Assembly (NCBI GenBank): GCA_000507305.1
Contig: DF240476.1
Coordinates: 52,297-116,296 of the forward strand
DNA from: Breviolum minutum Mf 1.05b.01
Taxonomy: Eukaryota > Sar > Dinophyceae > Suessiales > Symbiodiniaceae
DNA length: 64,000 bases
Reading direction: 5' to 3'
The notes beneath the pieces were generated by a model. It did not search any database. It saw only the letters and a program-made list of their open reading frames with translations, and had not been told where the DNA came from. Shown here one piece after another: positions 30,833-40,437 of this stretch (position 1 is the first letter of the stretch; each line of letters starts with the position of its first letter). Both the position numbers and the translations under genes were made by a program.

Positions 30833-31574
30833 CTGGGACCCCAACGAATCGATGGCCATTGGTTCACGCTCAATCTTTGATGGTTCCGGGAGTCTGGGAG
30901 GAAGACTTTCCAGGGAATGGAGGCTTCCACACCCCAGAAAACTCACATTTTTGAACCCCTCCAAAGTTGGAGGCTTGGGTAACCCGATGTTTCTCCTCTT
31001 CCTTTTGTGTATTTTGAGTTTTCAGGAAACCCAGCCGTTCGTTTTTCGGGAGTAAATATAACCGAAAGGCAAAAAGAAAACAAGATATGAAACAATACCT
31101 TGGGGGGAGTAGCCTGAGTTCCCCCGGGATGGTATTAAATCTGGTTCGATGCATTTATGAAGAACCAAATCTAGAATCTAGACCTGAAACTAATAGCACT
31201 ACCGCCCATCAAAGCCATCCGCATTACAAAAAAAGGAGAACCAGGAGAACCATGAGAGGAAGAAAAAATTGAAGACATCCAAGGCTTTGGCGATTTGGGT
31301 GCGGATAAAACAGGGCAATTCTTTGTGCCTCGGAATCCGCAATGATGTTTTTTGATAAACATATCTTGGGACATCTCAAGCTAGTTCCAAAAAACTAAAG
31401 GCAAATGTTCATCCAACTTGCAGCCTGCAATTTGACGATACCGCAATTTCCGCGTTAGTCGTCATTCCCCCAAGGCCGACGCCCATCTAATTTACCTGTA
31501 CCTAATGCAAAAATCATACACCGTGTATATCAAAAAATAAGCAAAATAGTATATAGATATAGATATTCATAGAA
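30833..31574. other. Intron interior
   Basis: Part of the putative intron 30833-31718 between two matching PPR exons. Apart from the family H relic at 31575-31697, I see nothing distinct; a plus-strand frame at 31087-31272 has no motif. Confidence 0.45.
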
Positions 31575-31697
31575 AGTGGGCCCCTATACCAGTTATAAAT
31601 GGAGTTTTGTCAGGGCCTTATACATGGGTAACTGGAGTTATAACCACTATAAGTGGAGTTATAACTCTACTTCTAAACTGGTAGCTGTCCACTTTAT
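31575..31697. mobile_element. Family H-like palindrome, diverged
   Basis: AAAGTGGGCCCCTATACCAG is mirrored by CTGGTAGCTGTCCACTTT, with GTTATAA motifs inside. It begins 22 bp inside the intron after the exon ending at 31719, a placement like copy 1. Confidence 0.65.
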
Positions 31698-31718
31698 TGT
31701 AGTGTGATTCCAAGTCAC

Positions 31719-31777
31719 ATGCACTAATGGCGGCATTGTAGCTAATCACATGCGACTGGACAAGAATACATTGCATC
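31719..31777 (-). CDS. PPR exon, 59 nt, phase-1 end in Cys codon
   Basis: Reads M-Q-C-I-L-V-Q-S-H-V-I-S-Y-N-A-A-I-S-A and ends at T/GTGACT, one base into the Cys codon. V-I-S-Y-N-A-A-I-S-A-C is the commonest dinoflagellate PPR first helix. The acceptor at 31778 (CGGAG) is chosen by phase; the frame is open up to 31839. Confidence 0.85.
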
Positions 31778-31859
31778 CTCCGAGCGGCGTTTTGGGTCGT
31801 CACAGTCAAGGTGGATGGCAAAAAGTCACAATTTTTCAAAGCTTAGAACCCAGAAGAAT

Positions 31860-31985
31860 CATGGCTGGTCAACCTACCCCCCCCTAAGGTACCCCTCCCA
31901 GAAACCAGTATAAAAGGCCTTATCAATCATTGGTTTCTCTGGGGGGGGGGGGGTACTTTAGGCGGGGGTTGGTTGACAAGCCATG
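31860..31985. mobile_element. Family M palindrome
   Basis: CATGGCTGGTCAACCTACCC is mirrored by GGGTTGGTTGACAAGCCATG, with CCCAGAAACCA/TGGTTTCTCTGGG further in. The G/C tracts differ in length, as expected for decaying arms. It starts 83 bp upstream of the exon at 31777. Confidence 0.8.
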
Positions 31986-32400
31986 ATAGAAACTGCCAAG
32001 GACAACGGTGGGGGGGAGGGTGGTTGGACCTTCTTTTTTAGGCTGACAGATTTGGGGTGCCAAAAGTAGATAAAAAAAATGTTGGAGTCAAAGCAATTTG
32101 GAGCTGTTGAAAGGTATATCATCGTAAAAGGATGGCTCATCAACGTCAAGATGGGTCCTATATCCAGTAAAGTGGGCACAAATCTAGTATGTATCTGTAA
32201 GTAACATGGCCCTCCCATTGATCAACCACTTCTATACCGGTTCTGAATATATATGATTATATATGTGTACGTGTGTAGATAAAGAACAAGACTTGTCAAA
32301 GCGTTTTTTTCTGCTACCCAGTACCAGCAGTTGGGCAGTTTCATAAGAAGGCCACAATCTACATAATTTACCCTATGATTTTGGGGATGCTGCTCTTAAA
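31986..32400. other. Intron-like sequence
   Basis: No element recognised; a minus-strand frame at 31958-32218 runs into the family M palindrome and is not coding. Confidence 0.4.
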
Positions 32401-32488
32401 TACCCTCTGGTAAACTAACATAGCAATGGAAAACCACCATTTTTGATAGGAGATACATCTTCAAATGGTGGATTTCCCATTGCTATGA
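32401..32488. mobile_element. Family E MITE, right end truncated
   Basis: TA-CCCTCTGGTAAACTAACATAG...AAATGGTGGATTTCCCATTGCTATG. The interior is nearly identical to the intact copy at 55163-55268, but the TTAGTTTACCGGAGTG end is missing. Confidence 0.8.
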
Positions 32489-33062
32489 TAAAACATGCCG
32501 ATCCTCAAGCCTAAAAAATAACCATGTGATATACCATAATCTTGTGGTTTTACTATGACTACGAGGCTTCTCCCAAAATATGATATCGCAAAAAAAATGT
32601 TGGACTCTTGCCAAGCAAGGCATATTTGGAGTTCACAAGGGCCATTCTTCAGAAAAAAAACAAAACGATACCCTCCCGAAGTTTGACAGTTCGCCCCTGA
32701 AAAGTTACCGGGCCCCAATAGGGAAGTAGCCTACCAACCCCCATTTTTCAAGGTCTATTTCATTTTGAGTTAGGGTTCATACAACCAAGAATTTTTCAGC
32801 CACAGAAAGAACCTCTACAGTATCCCATCTCATGAGACTGGTTGTTTGATGAATCTGTCCTTTAAAAAAGACTATATCATTAATCCCAAGATTCGAAGGT
32901 ATTCACAATCCCTCAGTGACGCTCTTAATGGTATTTGTATGGTATTTGTATGTATTTGTGTGGTATTGGTAACCAGGACGGGTATGGTATTTGTTGATCT
33001 AAAAAAATCCATATATAAAAAAAAACAAGCAACCAACGAGTTTTCTCTAAGTTTTTGATGTC
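32489..33062. other. Intron-like sequence with family C fragment
   Basis: Includes a left-end family C fragment near 32669 (TA-CCCTCCCGAAGTTTGACAG) and a GTATTTGTATGGTATT simple-sequence patch at 32930-32990. Confidence 0.4.
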
Positions 33063-33168
33063 GTTGTTTCCAAAAATAGGGGTACCCCAAAATGGATGGT
33101 TTATAGTGGAAAACCCTATTAAAATGGATGATTTGGGGGGAAAACCCACTTTTTTTGGAAACACCCAT
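33063..33168. mobile_element. Family K palindrome, copy 2
   Basis: TGTTTCCAAAAATAGGGGTA and CCCCAAAATGGATGG are mirrored by AATGGATGATTTGGGG and TTTTTTTGGAAACACCC. It ends 13 bp before the next exon (33181), so it sits at the start of an intron on the minus strand. Confidence 0.75.
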
Positions 33169-33180
33169 GTGTTTGCTGAC

Positions 33181-33341
33181 GGGTGTCTTTGCTAGCAACA
33201 GCAATGCAACTTGCCACTCACTTGCACGTCCACATGCCATAATCGCTCCAGTACAACTGATTTCATCCACCTTTGGGAGGCTTGGGTTGACGATGAGTTG
33301 AGTTGACGACTCCAATCCGGAAGTTGAATGCCTCCAACACA
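33181..33341 (-). CDS. PPR exon with two motifs, 161 nt
   Basis: From a TGTTTCAG acceptor it reads C-W-R-H-S-T-S-G-L-E-S-S-T-Q-L-I-V-N, then V-D-E-I-S-C-T-G-A-I-M-A-C-G-R-A-S-E-W-Q and V-A-L-L-L-L-A. The second motif is a full PPR. It joins the exon ending at 33696 in phase, giving a shortened loop before the first Trp. The donor ACCC/GTCAGC is tentative. Confidence 0.85.
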
Positions 33342-33695
33342 CTGAAACAGTGACAATGGTTTCAAGATCTTATTTTTAGGGTTCAACATGTACATGATTA
33401 GATATATGAGATGATGATATTTGTGCATATTCAAATATGTATGCACCATACTTATGGACTTTTATTCGAAGACATCAATCTGGATATAAATATTGAGTCA
33501 GAATATGTTGCAATACCATTCTGAATATCGAGGGAAACCAAGTAATTCACCACCCTTCCCCCCCGATATATGAACTATCAAACCCTGGTGGTTTAGGGTG
33601 TATGTGTTTTTTGTCGGACCTCGGCGTTTGGTTGGGGTCACGACACCTTGATTGCTGGGTCCTATTTTCTTTCGGCTATTTTGGGTGTGAGAAAC
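33342..33695. other. Putative intron of 354 nt
   Basis: Lies between two PPR exons whose phases match. It begins GTTTCT and ends TGTTTCAG on the minus strand, and contains no palindrome that I see. Confidence 0.45.
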
Positions 33696-33751
33696 ACGCC
33701 GAAAGCAGCGCATCAAACAGGGAAGTTTTGAAGGCTCCAATGAGCAAAACA
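33696..33751 (-). CDS. PPR exon, 56 nt, phase-1 end in Cys codon
   Basis: Between a TTTTTAG acceptor and a T/GTTTCT donor the frame reads V-L-L-I-G-A-F-K-T-S-L-F-D-A-L-L-S-A. S-L-F-D-A-L-L-S-A fits the first PPR helix, and the intron again interrupts the following Cys codon after one base. Confidence 0.65.
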
Positions 33752-34460
33752 CTAAAAATCTGTCCGAACTCATGCCATAACTGGGCTTATGGAGCCTAGC
33801 ATTTCCCCCTTCATATCAAGGGTCAAATTAGTGTTAAAGCAACCGCTCATCCCTGAATCTTTTGAACATCCGCCTTGATTCTGAAAGAGTTCTTCAAGTA
33901 CACTTGAGGACATCCCAGAATGCAATGCACATAGTTGTATATAGTTATACTTGAGGATTCGATTTCTTTGACTTGACACGCGTTTTTTTTTCACACAATT
34001 GCAACATGCCTTTTGAAGCTATTGGGTGATAGTGAGGTCAAGTCACCCAAGTCATGAGTCTTCATGACTGCAAAAGTACTAATAGATACCAACACAACCA
34101 ACAACCTAAGCAACAACAGCATCTATTTGCGCAAAAAAAACGCTTCAAACATATGAATCCTTTAAACAACTGCTTCTTGGGAACAAAAACAACGTTCTTT
34201 TTTGAACAAAAAAACCCGACAGAATGATGAAATTTGATAAGAACAAAAATGGCATCGGTGTTCTTTTTACCCCCCAAGATAGCTTGTTGACTTGCCCGAT
34301 GTGACGTGCATACGTTGGATTACTGAGTTCGTCTCGTCAGGTCGTTTTTTTATACACTCCGTAAAAAAAAACAAAACATGGCACCGAGAGGTAAAAAAGA
34401 CAAAAGGGTTTGACTCATGTTACAACCAGTGACGTTTCTGGGGTGACATGTTAATTTCAT
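33752..34460. other. Intron-like sequence
   Basis: A minus-strand frame at 33770-33994 (S-S-S-V-L-E-E-L-F-Q-N-Q-G-G-C-S) has no recognisable motif. The Cys/Leu-rich frame at 34062-34277 lies in simple sequence. Confidence 0.35.
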
Positions 34461-34513
34461 GGAGAAAAAATATATATATATATATATTATATATACATAT
34501 ATATATATATATA
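34461..34513. repeat. AT microsatellite
   Basis: Two TA runs separated by a short break. Confidence 0.9.
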
Positions 34514-35110
34514 TTCATTTCCGCCCTAGAAACAAATCACAGCACCAAAACAAGAGATGTCCAATAATACATCCTAACAACTCATCATAGCACCCAAGAA
34601 AAATGGGAGATGTAGATGATCATGGCCTACAAACAATGGAGTCCAAACAGGTGCCACCTTGCCTTTAGACAAAGCAAACTCGAGCTCATGTGTTTTGATG
34701 GGCAACACATATCCGTGGGAACTCTTGTATCAAGACGGTAACTCTTGTATCAAATGTATCAACCTCAAACTTGTTCACCCCTTTTGCCAAAATTACTTCA
34801 ATTTCTTGGATTTGCTTAAGATGCTTGGAAAAAGTAACAACTATTCTCCTAGATGATGCCTTACTGGTGATTTACCATGGTACAATCCGCAAAAAAAAAT
34901 CACCATATAAACAAATCCCAAGATTTCGGGCAACATCTTGTTCCACACACACATTTGTTTGTTTTTTGTCACCGTAAACCCAAAAAAAAACATCAGCCTC
35001 TTTTGACCGTCAAATCTCTGGGCCTTGAACTTGGAAGTTGGTGGAGTTTCCTCCAAAAAAAGCAGCTGCCTCAAGCGTCAACCAGCGTGTAACGTCGGAT
35101 AGTCTTGCAT
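34514..35110. other. Intron-like sequence, nothing recognised
   Basis: Short plus-strand frames (34659-34977) without motif. TTACCATGGTACAATCCG (34872) recurs with small changes near 35930 and 63175, so a further dispersed repeat may exist. Confidence 0.35.
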
Positions 35111-35205
35111 TACCCATAGGATCGAATGTATGGTATATTTACCTACATTTGGCTAAAATTTATGGTAAATGTAAGGAAATATTCCATACATGGATCCTAT
35201 GGGTT
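35111..35205. mobile_element. Family J palindrome, copy 2
   Basis: TACCCATAGGATCGAATGTATGG is mirrored by CCATACATGGATCCTATGGGTTA, around TTTACCTACATTTGG and its inverse. Confidence 0.85.
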
Positions 35206-35260
35206 AGTTAGCCTCTGGTAAACCAACATATCGCTATAAAAAAAATCACGATGTTTCCTT
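35206..35260. mobile_element. Family E left-end fragment
   Basis: TA-GCCTCTGGTAAACCAACATAT follows immediately after the family J element; no right end. Confidence 0.55.
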
Positions 35261-35321
35261 TTAAAATACAATCAAAATGGTTTATGTTCCATCAAAACCC
35301 TTGTGACATTCCATTGAATCA

Positions 35322-35413
35322 TGGTTGTTTAATAGGGATCCTTATATTGGTTTATTATAGTCCCTAAAGAAGTGGGTAAGATTTCATCCCCTATATACCC
35401 TAAACAACCACGT
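35322..35413. mobile_element. Family I palindrome, copy 3
   Basis: CATGGTTGTTTAATAGGGATCC is mirrored by CCCTATATACCCTAAACAACCACG, around TTATATTGGTTTATTATAGTCCC. Confidence 0.85.
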
Positions 35414-35707
35414 GTTTTTGTTTTCCATTTCTCAGGTGTAAAAGGATACATTGATTAAACATTATTGGTATCCAGTACCACTCCATGAAGCTGTTGAGGA
35501 AGTGAAAGATACATACATATACCTTGATATTTTGGAGGTGATGTTCACTGACATCGGAGATATACATAAAGATATATATTAAGAACATATATTTGGCGTC
35601 TTTCTGGAGGCGGTGGGGAAGGGGAGCCTTATCTTGAAGCAACAGGTTTTACACCGTTTCACTGGTGTGGGTGCGTCTTCTCCCCTGTATGAAAAAACTA
35701 ACCCACA
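35414..35707. other. Intron-like sequence
   Basis: No element or exon recognised. Confidence 0.4.
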
Positions 35708-35813
35708 ACAGTTGGTGGTTTCAACCGAATTGAAAAATATGCTCGTCAAATTGGATCGTTTCCCAAATTTTCAGGGCAAGCATGACAAACATATTTGAAG
35801 TTTCACCACGTAG
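35708..35813. mobile_element. Family A MITE, copy 7 (diverged)
   Basis: CAGTTGGTGGTTTCAACCG...TTTGAAGTTTCACCACGTAG with the core TGAAAAATATGCTCGTCAAATTGG. Confidence 0.8.
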
Positions 35814-36086
35814 CAACATCCGTTCAGATTCAATTCAGGCTTAGGCGTTCTTGGATTTGCTGGTTCGATGCTGCGCACAGCAAGAAAAAGGGGGAAACAA
35901 CCCAAAAAGGGTGGGTTTGATAGTGCTTTACCATGGTACAATGACTAAACAATATCACAATATCAAACAACAGTATCACAATATCAAAGAATCACCTTAA
36001 ACAAACCCAAGCATCTAGTTTCAGAAAACGTTTTTGCTTCATCAACCGTAACGACCCATTGGCTTTTTCCCTCCGAAAAAAGGCAC

Positions 36087-36175
36087 GTGGCCAAGATACA
36101 AAGCAATCTCCCAGCGTTTGGTTTTTTCACAGGCTCCAATGACGCCGTTGTGGACAAGCAAATCTGACTGCAAAC
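36087..36175 (-). CDS. PPR exon, 89 nt
   Basis: From an ACCCAAAG acceptor the exon encodes L-Q-S-D-L-L-V-H-N-G-V-I-G-A-C-E-K-T-K-R then W-E-I-A-L-Y-L. It is one near-complete PPR with A-C-E-K and Trp in place and no intron at the Cys. The donor CAC/GTGCCT is plausible; the frame continues for about 30 bases. Confidence 0.85.
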
Positions 36176-36329
36176 CTTTGGGTACTTGGAGTCCAGGATG
36201 TGGGGAAGGTATTCCGATCTAAATTCAAAAAATGGAAAATTTGATTTACATCAGTTACAGCAGTTACTGTACATGACCATCAACATCATCAGAAACAACA
36301 GTTACACCATCATCGCTTACACTTACATC

Positions 36330-36375
36330 GTCATCATCATCATCATCATGATCGTCATGATCATCATCAGCAGCA
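36330..36375. repeat. Short imperfect ATC microsatellite
   Basis: TCATCATC units mixed with GATCGTCATGATC; it adjoins the PPR-like exon at 36384-36446, whose frame runs into an Asp repeat. Confidence 0.85.
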
Positions 36376-36383
36376 GCTGCTAC

Positions 36384-36446
36384 AAAAGAGTCTGGTATGA
36401 TCAAGTGACTCTCTGTCACCATGTGCCATTGCTTGTCAGCATACAA
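36384..36446 (-). CDS. PPR-like exon, 63 nt
   Basis: Between a GGCAGCAG acceptor and a TTTT/GTAGCA donor the frame reads L-Y-A-D-K-Q-W-H-M-V-T-E-S-H-L-I-I-P-D-S then F. A-D-K-Q-W and L-I-I-P-D match the Trp helix and the start of the next motif, with spacing a few residues short. Confidence 0.55.
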
Positions 36447-37291
36447 CTGCTGCCGGAGATACACACAGAAAAAAAAGGACAAATCATTCTGTCACATCAT
36501 TTTACATGATCTTACTGTACTGAAATGTGTTTGTAGGAATATTGTGAGAGTTTCATCGAGTTGCATCTTATTGATGGATCTAAGAATCAAAGGCCTAAGG
36601 GACCTCTCGTTTGAACTGAAATGACTGGATTTGCACATCGAAGGTGGGATGAAACACCATGTCACCGGCATACATGATCTTCTGTTTTCATCAAAATTCT
36701 CTGAAGATGTCCATGAGGGTTCTCTTGTTCAAAACGTTTTTTTTCATAGAATAAAATTCATGTCAATATCATTCAAATATCATCCCATGTGCAGGCCTAG
36801 AAAGTATGTTTTTTTATTTGCCAGTATCTAAATCTATTGAATTTTAAAAAGCCAGCACCATCTTCAAAGCTCCTGAACTGCACCCATGTAGCCATAGATT
36901 TCATGAAGTTGAAACATCCTGGGGGAGCAGTCAGCGGTTTTTTCCCTATGGTCAGCTTAGCCATCTTTAACAGTGGGAATCCTTGCAATGGGAAAAAGAA
37001 CACCCCCTACTATTGGGTGGATGGAACAATCCCCCTTCCACAAAGAACTTAAGTGAGACTTTAGACCTTCACTCATACAGCTATCCACCTTGATTAGGGA
37101 TGGATACCTTGACAAGCCTGAGTTGGTTTCAGTACAAATCAAACTTAAAATACAAACACTTTCACTAGGTGCGCTCTTCATTTAGTGGGGCGGTGCGGAG
37201 AACAACATGTTTTTCTTTACATGCAATGACCTTCTATTCGTGTTCCACGACAGGAACCAACAGGAACCAACTGTTGCAATCCAGAACATCA
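36447..37291. other. Intron-like sequence
   Basis: Minus-strand frames at 36797-37003 and 36957-37181 are open but show no motif. CAGGAACCAACAGGAACCAACTG at 37253 is a small tandem duplication. Confidence 0.35.
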
Positions 37292-37402
37292 CTAGTTCAT
37301 GGTTTCAACCCATTTGAAACATATTTGTCAAATTGGATCATTTCCCACTCATTTCCCCAGGTAGGGGTGAAAATTCAAAATGTTTGAGTTGCCACCACCT
37401 AG
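37292..37402. mobile_element. Family A MITE, copy 8
   Basis: CTAGTTCATGGTTTCAACCC...TTTGAGTTGCCACCACCTAG, with a small internal duplication of TCATTTCCC. Confidence 0.85.
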
Positions 37403-37457
37403 ATGATTCCCATTTCCAAGTTTAGGGATGATATTTGTAAAACCATTTTCCAACAGG

Positions 37458-37478
37458 TCATATATATATATATATATG
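37458..37478. repeat. AT microsatellite
   Basis: Alternating AT run of about 20 bases. Confidence 0.85.
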
Positions 37479-37847
37479 TTGTTGGAAGTTTTTATTTTAG
37501 CAAACGGTTGGATGAGAAGACCCCAATTTCATTGGTTGGTGTTTTGATTTCGGCGCATCTTCACATCGGTTGAAAAACCAAAGAACATCTTCGTGTTTTC
37601 GTGATGGTTCCATGACACCAACCCCTTTTGAACGGGCAAAAAACGAACAAAATTGACACGGGTATATAATATAATTTGGAATCCTGCTGAATATATGGGT
37701 ATGTATATAAATATAAAAATTAAATAAAACTATATAGACCTTCATGAAACCAATAAAACTGCATGAAATACAGTTTCATATCACTCATAAAGAATCTAAT
37801 AAACCATTTGCCCCACAAACCCCCAAAAACAGCCGTTCCAAATCAGC

Positions 37848-37981
37848 TACCCTCCCTGAAACTACTCTATCTAACATAGCTCTTGAAAACATGGCGTTTG
37901 CCCCAAAAAAGAAGCCGGATTGTCTTAGAACCATCCATTTTCAGGTGCGAACTGATCGAACTGTTAGTTTCAGGGAGGATA
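37848..37981. mobile_element. Family C MITE, copy 2
   Basis: TA-CCCTCCCTGAAACTACTC and AACATAGCTCTTGAAAAC are mirrored by CTGTTAGTTTCAGGGAGGA-TA; CCATCCATTTTCAGGTGCGA lies inside. Confidence 0.85.
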
Positions 37982-38030
37982 ATCTTTCAGCAACTTCCAT
38001 ATAACTTCCATATAAAATTGTCAGAGTCAC

Positions 38031-38119
38031 CCCAAGGCCGTAGACCAATGACCTTCACAAGCACTGATCAAAGCACTACATGTCACTGCAGTGGGTCGCA
38101 GTTGTCCCAGGCGCAAAGC
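38031..38119 (-). CDS. PPR exon, 89 nt
   Basis: From an ATTTGCAG acceptor to a TTGGG/GTGACT donor, the exon encodes A-L-R-L-G-Q-L-R-P-T-A-V-T-C-S-A-L-I-S-A then C-E-G-H-W-S-T-A-L. R-P-x-A-V-T-C-S-A-L-I-S-A-C-E fits the family closely, but the loop is two residues short. The phase-1 Cys donor found elsewhere (T/GTGAAG) is also present, so the exon might end there instead. Confidence 0.85.
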
Positions 38120-38499
38120 CTGCAAATTCGCCGTTGTTTCATGGGAAAAATGGTGGGATTTCTTGTCCCTTGCGAAGGATCGCCTTATTTCTTTGGGGGT
38201 GGGGTGACATTGAAAGGGGGGTGGCATTGTGGGGGTGTTATTGGGGGATACCCTTAGATCCCCATGATTGTTACAAATCATCTCTGACACACGATGCTGA
38301 ACTAATGAGAGAATGCAACAAGTAACTATAGACGATGGTGTTGTGTTCGAAGTAGGGAAACACAGGATTAGTAGTGCTTGATTCGACCTTGTGCAAATAA
38401 AAGAAGATCACAAAACATATGCCAAGGCTGCTTAACAGCGTCAATAAACGAAAAAACAGATGCATATATGTTTCACCGCATTGCCAAATATAAACGCAC
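38120..38499. other. Intron-like sequence
   Basis: G-rich near 38195-38255; no foldback element recognised. Confidence 0.4.
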
Positions 38500-38546
38500 C
38501 TATCTTCGACAGATCTTGCACTTGCAGTGAAGAAAACTTGCCATGA
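38500..38546 (-). CDS. Possible PPR second-helix exon, 47 nt
   Basis: Between an ACTTGAG acceptor and a strong GATAG/GTGCGT donor the fr ame reads S-W-Q-V-F-F-T-A-S-A-R-S-V-E-D. It has the Trp and a helix. Its start phase fits the exon ending at 38941, giving G-H-W-P-E-S-W-Q. Confidence 0.4.
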
Positions 38547-38767
38547 CTCAAGTCCAGTGTTCCAGTGTTCCACTCTACTAGTTACCCATGAACTACTATA
38601 GCACTTTCACATCCACCATTTACATAACCAGTTTGGAAAAAAAACAGGTAAACTGACTGTCTCTACATAATATTAGATTGCCTTAGTGCAGTTTGTCATT
38701 TTCTCCATGAATCAACCCCCATTTTCTTCCAAACAAAAACACAATGCGTCTCTGGTCCATCGCTACT

Positions 38768-38880
38768 TGAGTGGTTTCAACTACCAGCCACTTGAAAAAA
38801 ATGCATCGAATCAATTTCCCCCAAAGAGGTGAACATGATTTTCCTCCCAAAAAAAATCTTTGAAACCCCCACCTACCACT
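38768..38880. mobile_element. Family A-like element, diverged
   Basis: TTGAGTGGTTTCAACTACC and TTTGAAACCCCCACCTACC flank the core ACTTGAAAAAAATGCATCGAATCAATTTCCCC. Confidence 0.65.
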
Positions 38881-38940
38881 ACCACCTACCAACAAAACCA
38901 CGGTTGGTCAACCAACCAACCGGTGGGGAACCTTCAATAC

Positions 38941-39009
38941 CTCCGGCCAATGACCGGGTCTGTGGGACAAAATTGCTGTCATGGTCAGAAGATCCAGGTC
39001 GAAGCCAGC
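38941..39009 (-). CDS. PPR exon, 69 nt
   Basis: From a GGTTCCAG acceptor to a GGAG/GTATTG donor, the exon encodes A-G-F-D-L-D-L-L-T-M-T-A-I-L-S-H-R-P-G-H then W-P-E. It contains D-L-L-T-M-T-A-I-L-S and the loop Trp of a PPR. Both splice sites are strong. Confidence 0.85.
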
Positions 39010-39069
39010 CTGGAACCAAGGGTAGCGTGGTGAAATGCCCAGAAATTTGTCCTTGAAATACTGGGTTTT

Positions 39070-39134
39070 ATAGCCGGCCTTATTAAGGGAAACCAATGGG
39101 TTTCCATATAGCCATGATCATGAGGCCGGCTATT
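39070..39134. mobile_element. Palindrome with GCCGGC ends
   Basis: ATAGCCGGCCTTATTAAGGGAAACCA...CATGAGGCCGGCTAT. A related arm set is at 59437-59505 (GTCCGCCTTTATTAAGGGAAACCA...AAGGCCGGCTAT). Confidence 0.65.
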
Positions 39135-39164
39135 TCTGGAGGGGCAAAGGAAAATTATCGGAAC

Positions 39165-39300
39165 CAACCATCCATTTTCAGGTGCGAAGTGATAGTTTCA
39201 GAGAGAATAGCAGTTTGCCCCTGCAAAATTGTTGTGTAAGATGAAATTTTGCTTTTTGAATGGCTCCTTTTCAGGGGACAATGTTAACTTTCAAGGAGTA
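39165..39300. mobile_element. Two decayed family C fragments
   Basis: CCATCCATTTTCAGGTGCGA with GATAGTTTCAGAGAGAATAG, then GTTTGCCCCTGCAAAATTG...TTTTCAGGGGACAATGTTAAC. Confidence 0.5.
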
Positions 39301-39859
39301 GTTTCTCGAATATTGTTGTCTCAAATGGTTAAAGAATCACCTTAATGAATGCAAGGTAAGTGGCTGAAAAAGAGGCGTGAAGTACTTCAAGTACTTCAGA
39401 TTTAATACCTACAACTTTGAAAAAATAAGGTGTATTATATAATTAAATATGTATATACTGTATATACCATTGATCTATCTCTGAAAATATCACCAAAAGA
39501 TCTATAGAAATACAAAAAACAGTATATATGCATTTCTTGAAATTGGTTGGCGGGTTATAAGCATTGTTGCGATGTTGAAAGTTTAAACCTTTTTTGTCCC
39601 AATCCCAAAAGACAAAATCTGGAAAATTCCAACGTTGATTTCTATCCCTCTCTGTCACTGTCTCTACAAAGGTCCATGTTTTTTCCCCCCAGCTGTTTGA
39701 TTACAACAATGAGGTCAGAAACAAATAATGATACAAATCTGAAAGGTAAAATATGGCACTGTTCCAATGTATTTCGTTTATTTGAGTCTTGTACCACAGA
39801 TTTTGGACCCCGAGTGAACCCAGCCTCACGTTGTGACAATGACACTTGCCATGCTTTAC
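39301..39859. other. Intron-like sequence
   Basis: A plus-strand frame from 39547 overlaps the exon and is its shadow. No element seen. Confidence 0.4.
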
Positions 39860-39965
39860 TTTCCGCCAGGGTGTTCCAGGTGATCGTTGTAGGGCGTAGG
39901 CCGAGTCGGCGCAGGAGGCACAGGGACAGGATCCAGGCATTCTCGGTGATGTGGCTGTTGAAGGC
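39860..39965 (-). CDS. PPR exon, 106 nt (one 35-residue unit)
   Basis: From a CCCGAG acceptor to a GAAA/GTAAAG donor, the exon codes for 35 residues: A-F-N-S-H-I-T-E-N-A-W-I-L-S-L-C-L-L-R-R then L-G-L-R-P-T-T-I-T-W-N-T-L-A-E. L-R-P-T-T-I-T-W-N-T-L is a textbook PPR start. It is one of the most GC-rich segments in the window, and the long frames on both strands are its shadows. Confidence 0.9.
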
Positions 39966-40005
39966 CTCGGGCCCGACAATGGCGAATCGATGCGAATCGT
40001 TGGGT

Positions 40006-40125
40006 TACACTCCCTGAAACTAACCGCAAAAGCCCTTGAAAATAGGCCGGGCCCCCCAAAAGGAGATTCATCTTCCAAGCATCCATTTTCGCGGTGCTAT
40101 GTTACTAGTAGTTTGAGGGAGGGTA
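40006..40125. mobile_element. Family C MITE, copy 3
   Basis: TA-CACTCCCTGAAACTAACC is mirrored by TAGTAGTTTGAGGGAGGG-TA, with GAAAATAGGCCGGG and CATCCATTTTCGCGG inside. It ends 41 bp upstream of the exon at 39965. Confidence 0.8.
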
Positions 40126-40199
40126 AATACTGGCGGAATCTGGTGGAAAGGTTCAGGCATCCTTAGCACATGTCGATAGGATTTTAGGGTGAACGAACC

Positions 40200-40306
40200 C
40201 TTCATATGGGAAATGGATGTATTTGGGATATACAGGGGATTATACTACCTGGTTGTGTGGGGATTATAGTAAACCATTCTAAGGATCCCTATTAACCAAC
40301 ACGGAT
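40200..40306. mobile_element. Family I-like palindrome
   Basis: ACAGGGGATTATACTACCTGG is mirrored by GGGGATTATAGTAAACCATT, and GGATCCCTATTAACCAACA matches the other family I ends. Confidence 0.6.
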
Positions 40307-40437
40307 TCAATTGAATGTCACAAGTCACCATTGAGGGATTGAAGAATAGAGGTTCACAAAAAAATGAAGATGGAAACAAAGGTGCTGATGAAGATCAGGA
40401 CAAAGTTGTTTTGTTTCCATTGCTCAACTGGAAACAC

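Noticed and set aside
40006..40040. Use of the family C end TTAGTTTCAG as acceptor for the exon at 39965
   Set aside because: The frame from that site meets a TAA before the PPR motif, so the acceptor at 39966 is more likely.
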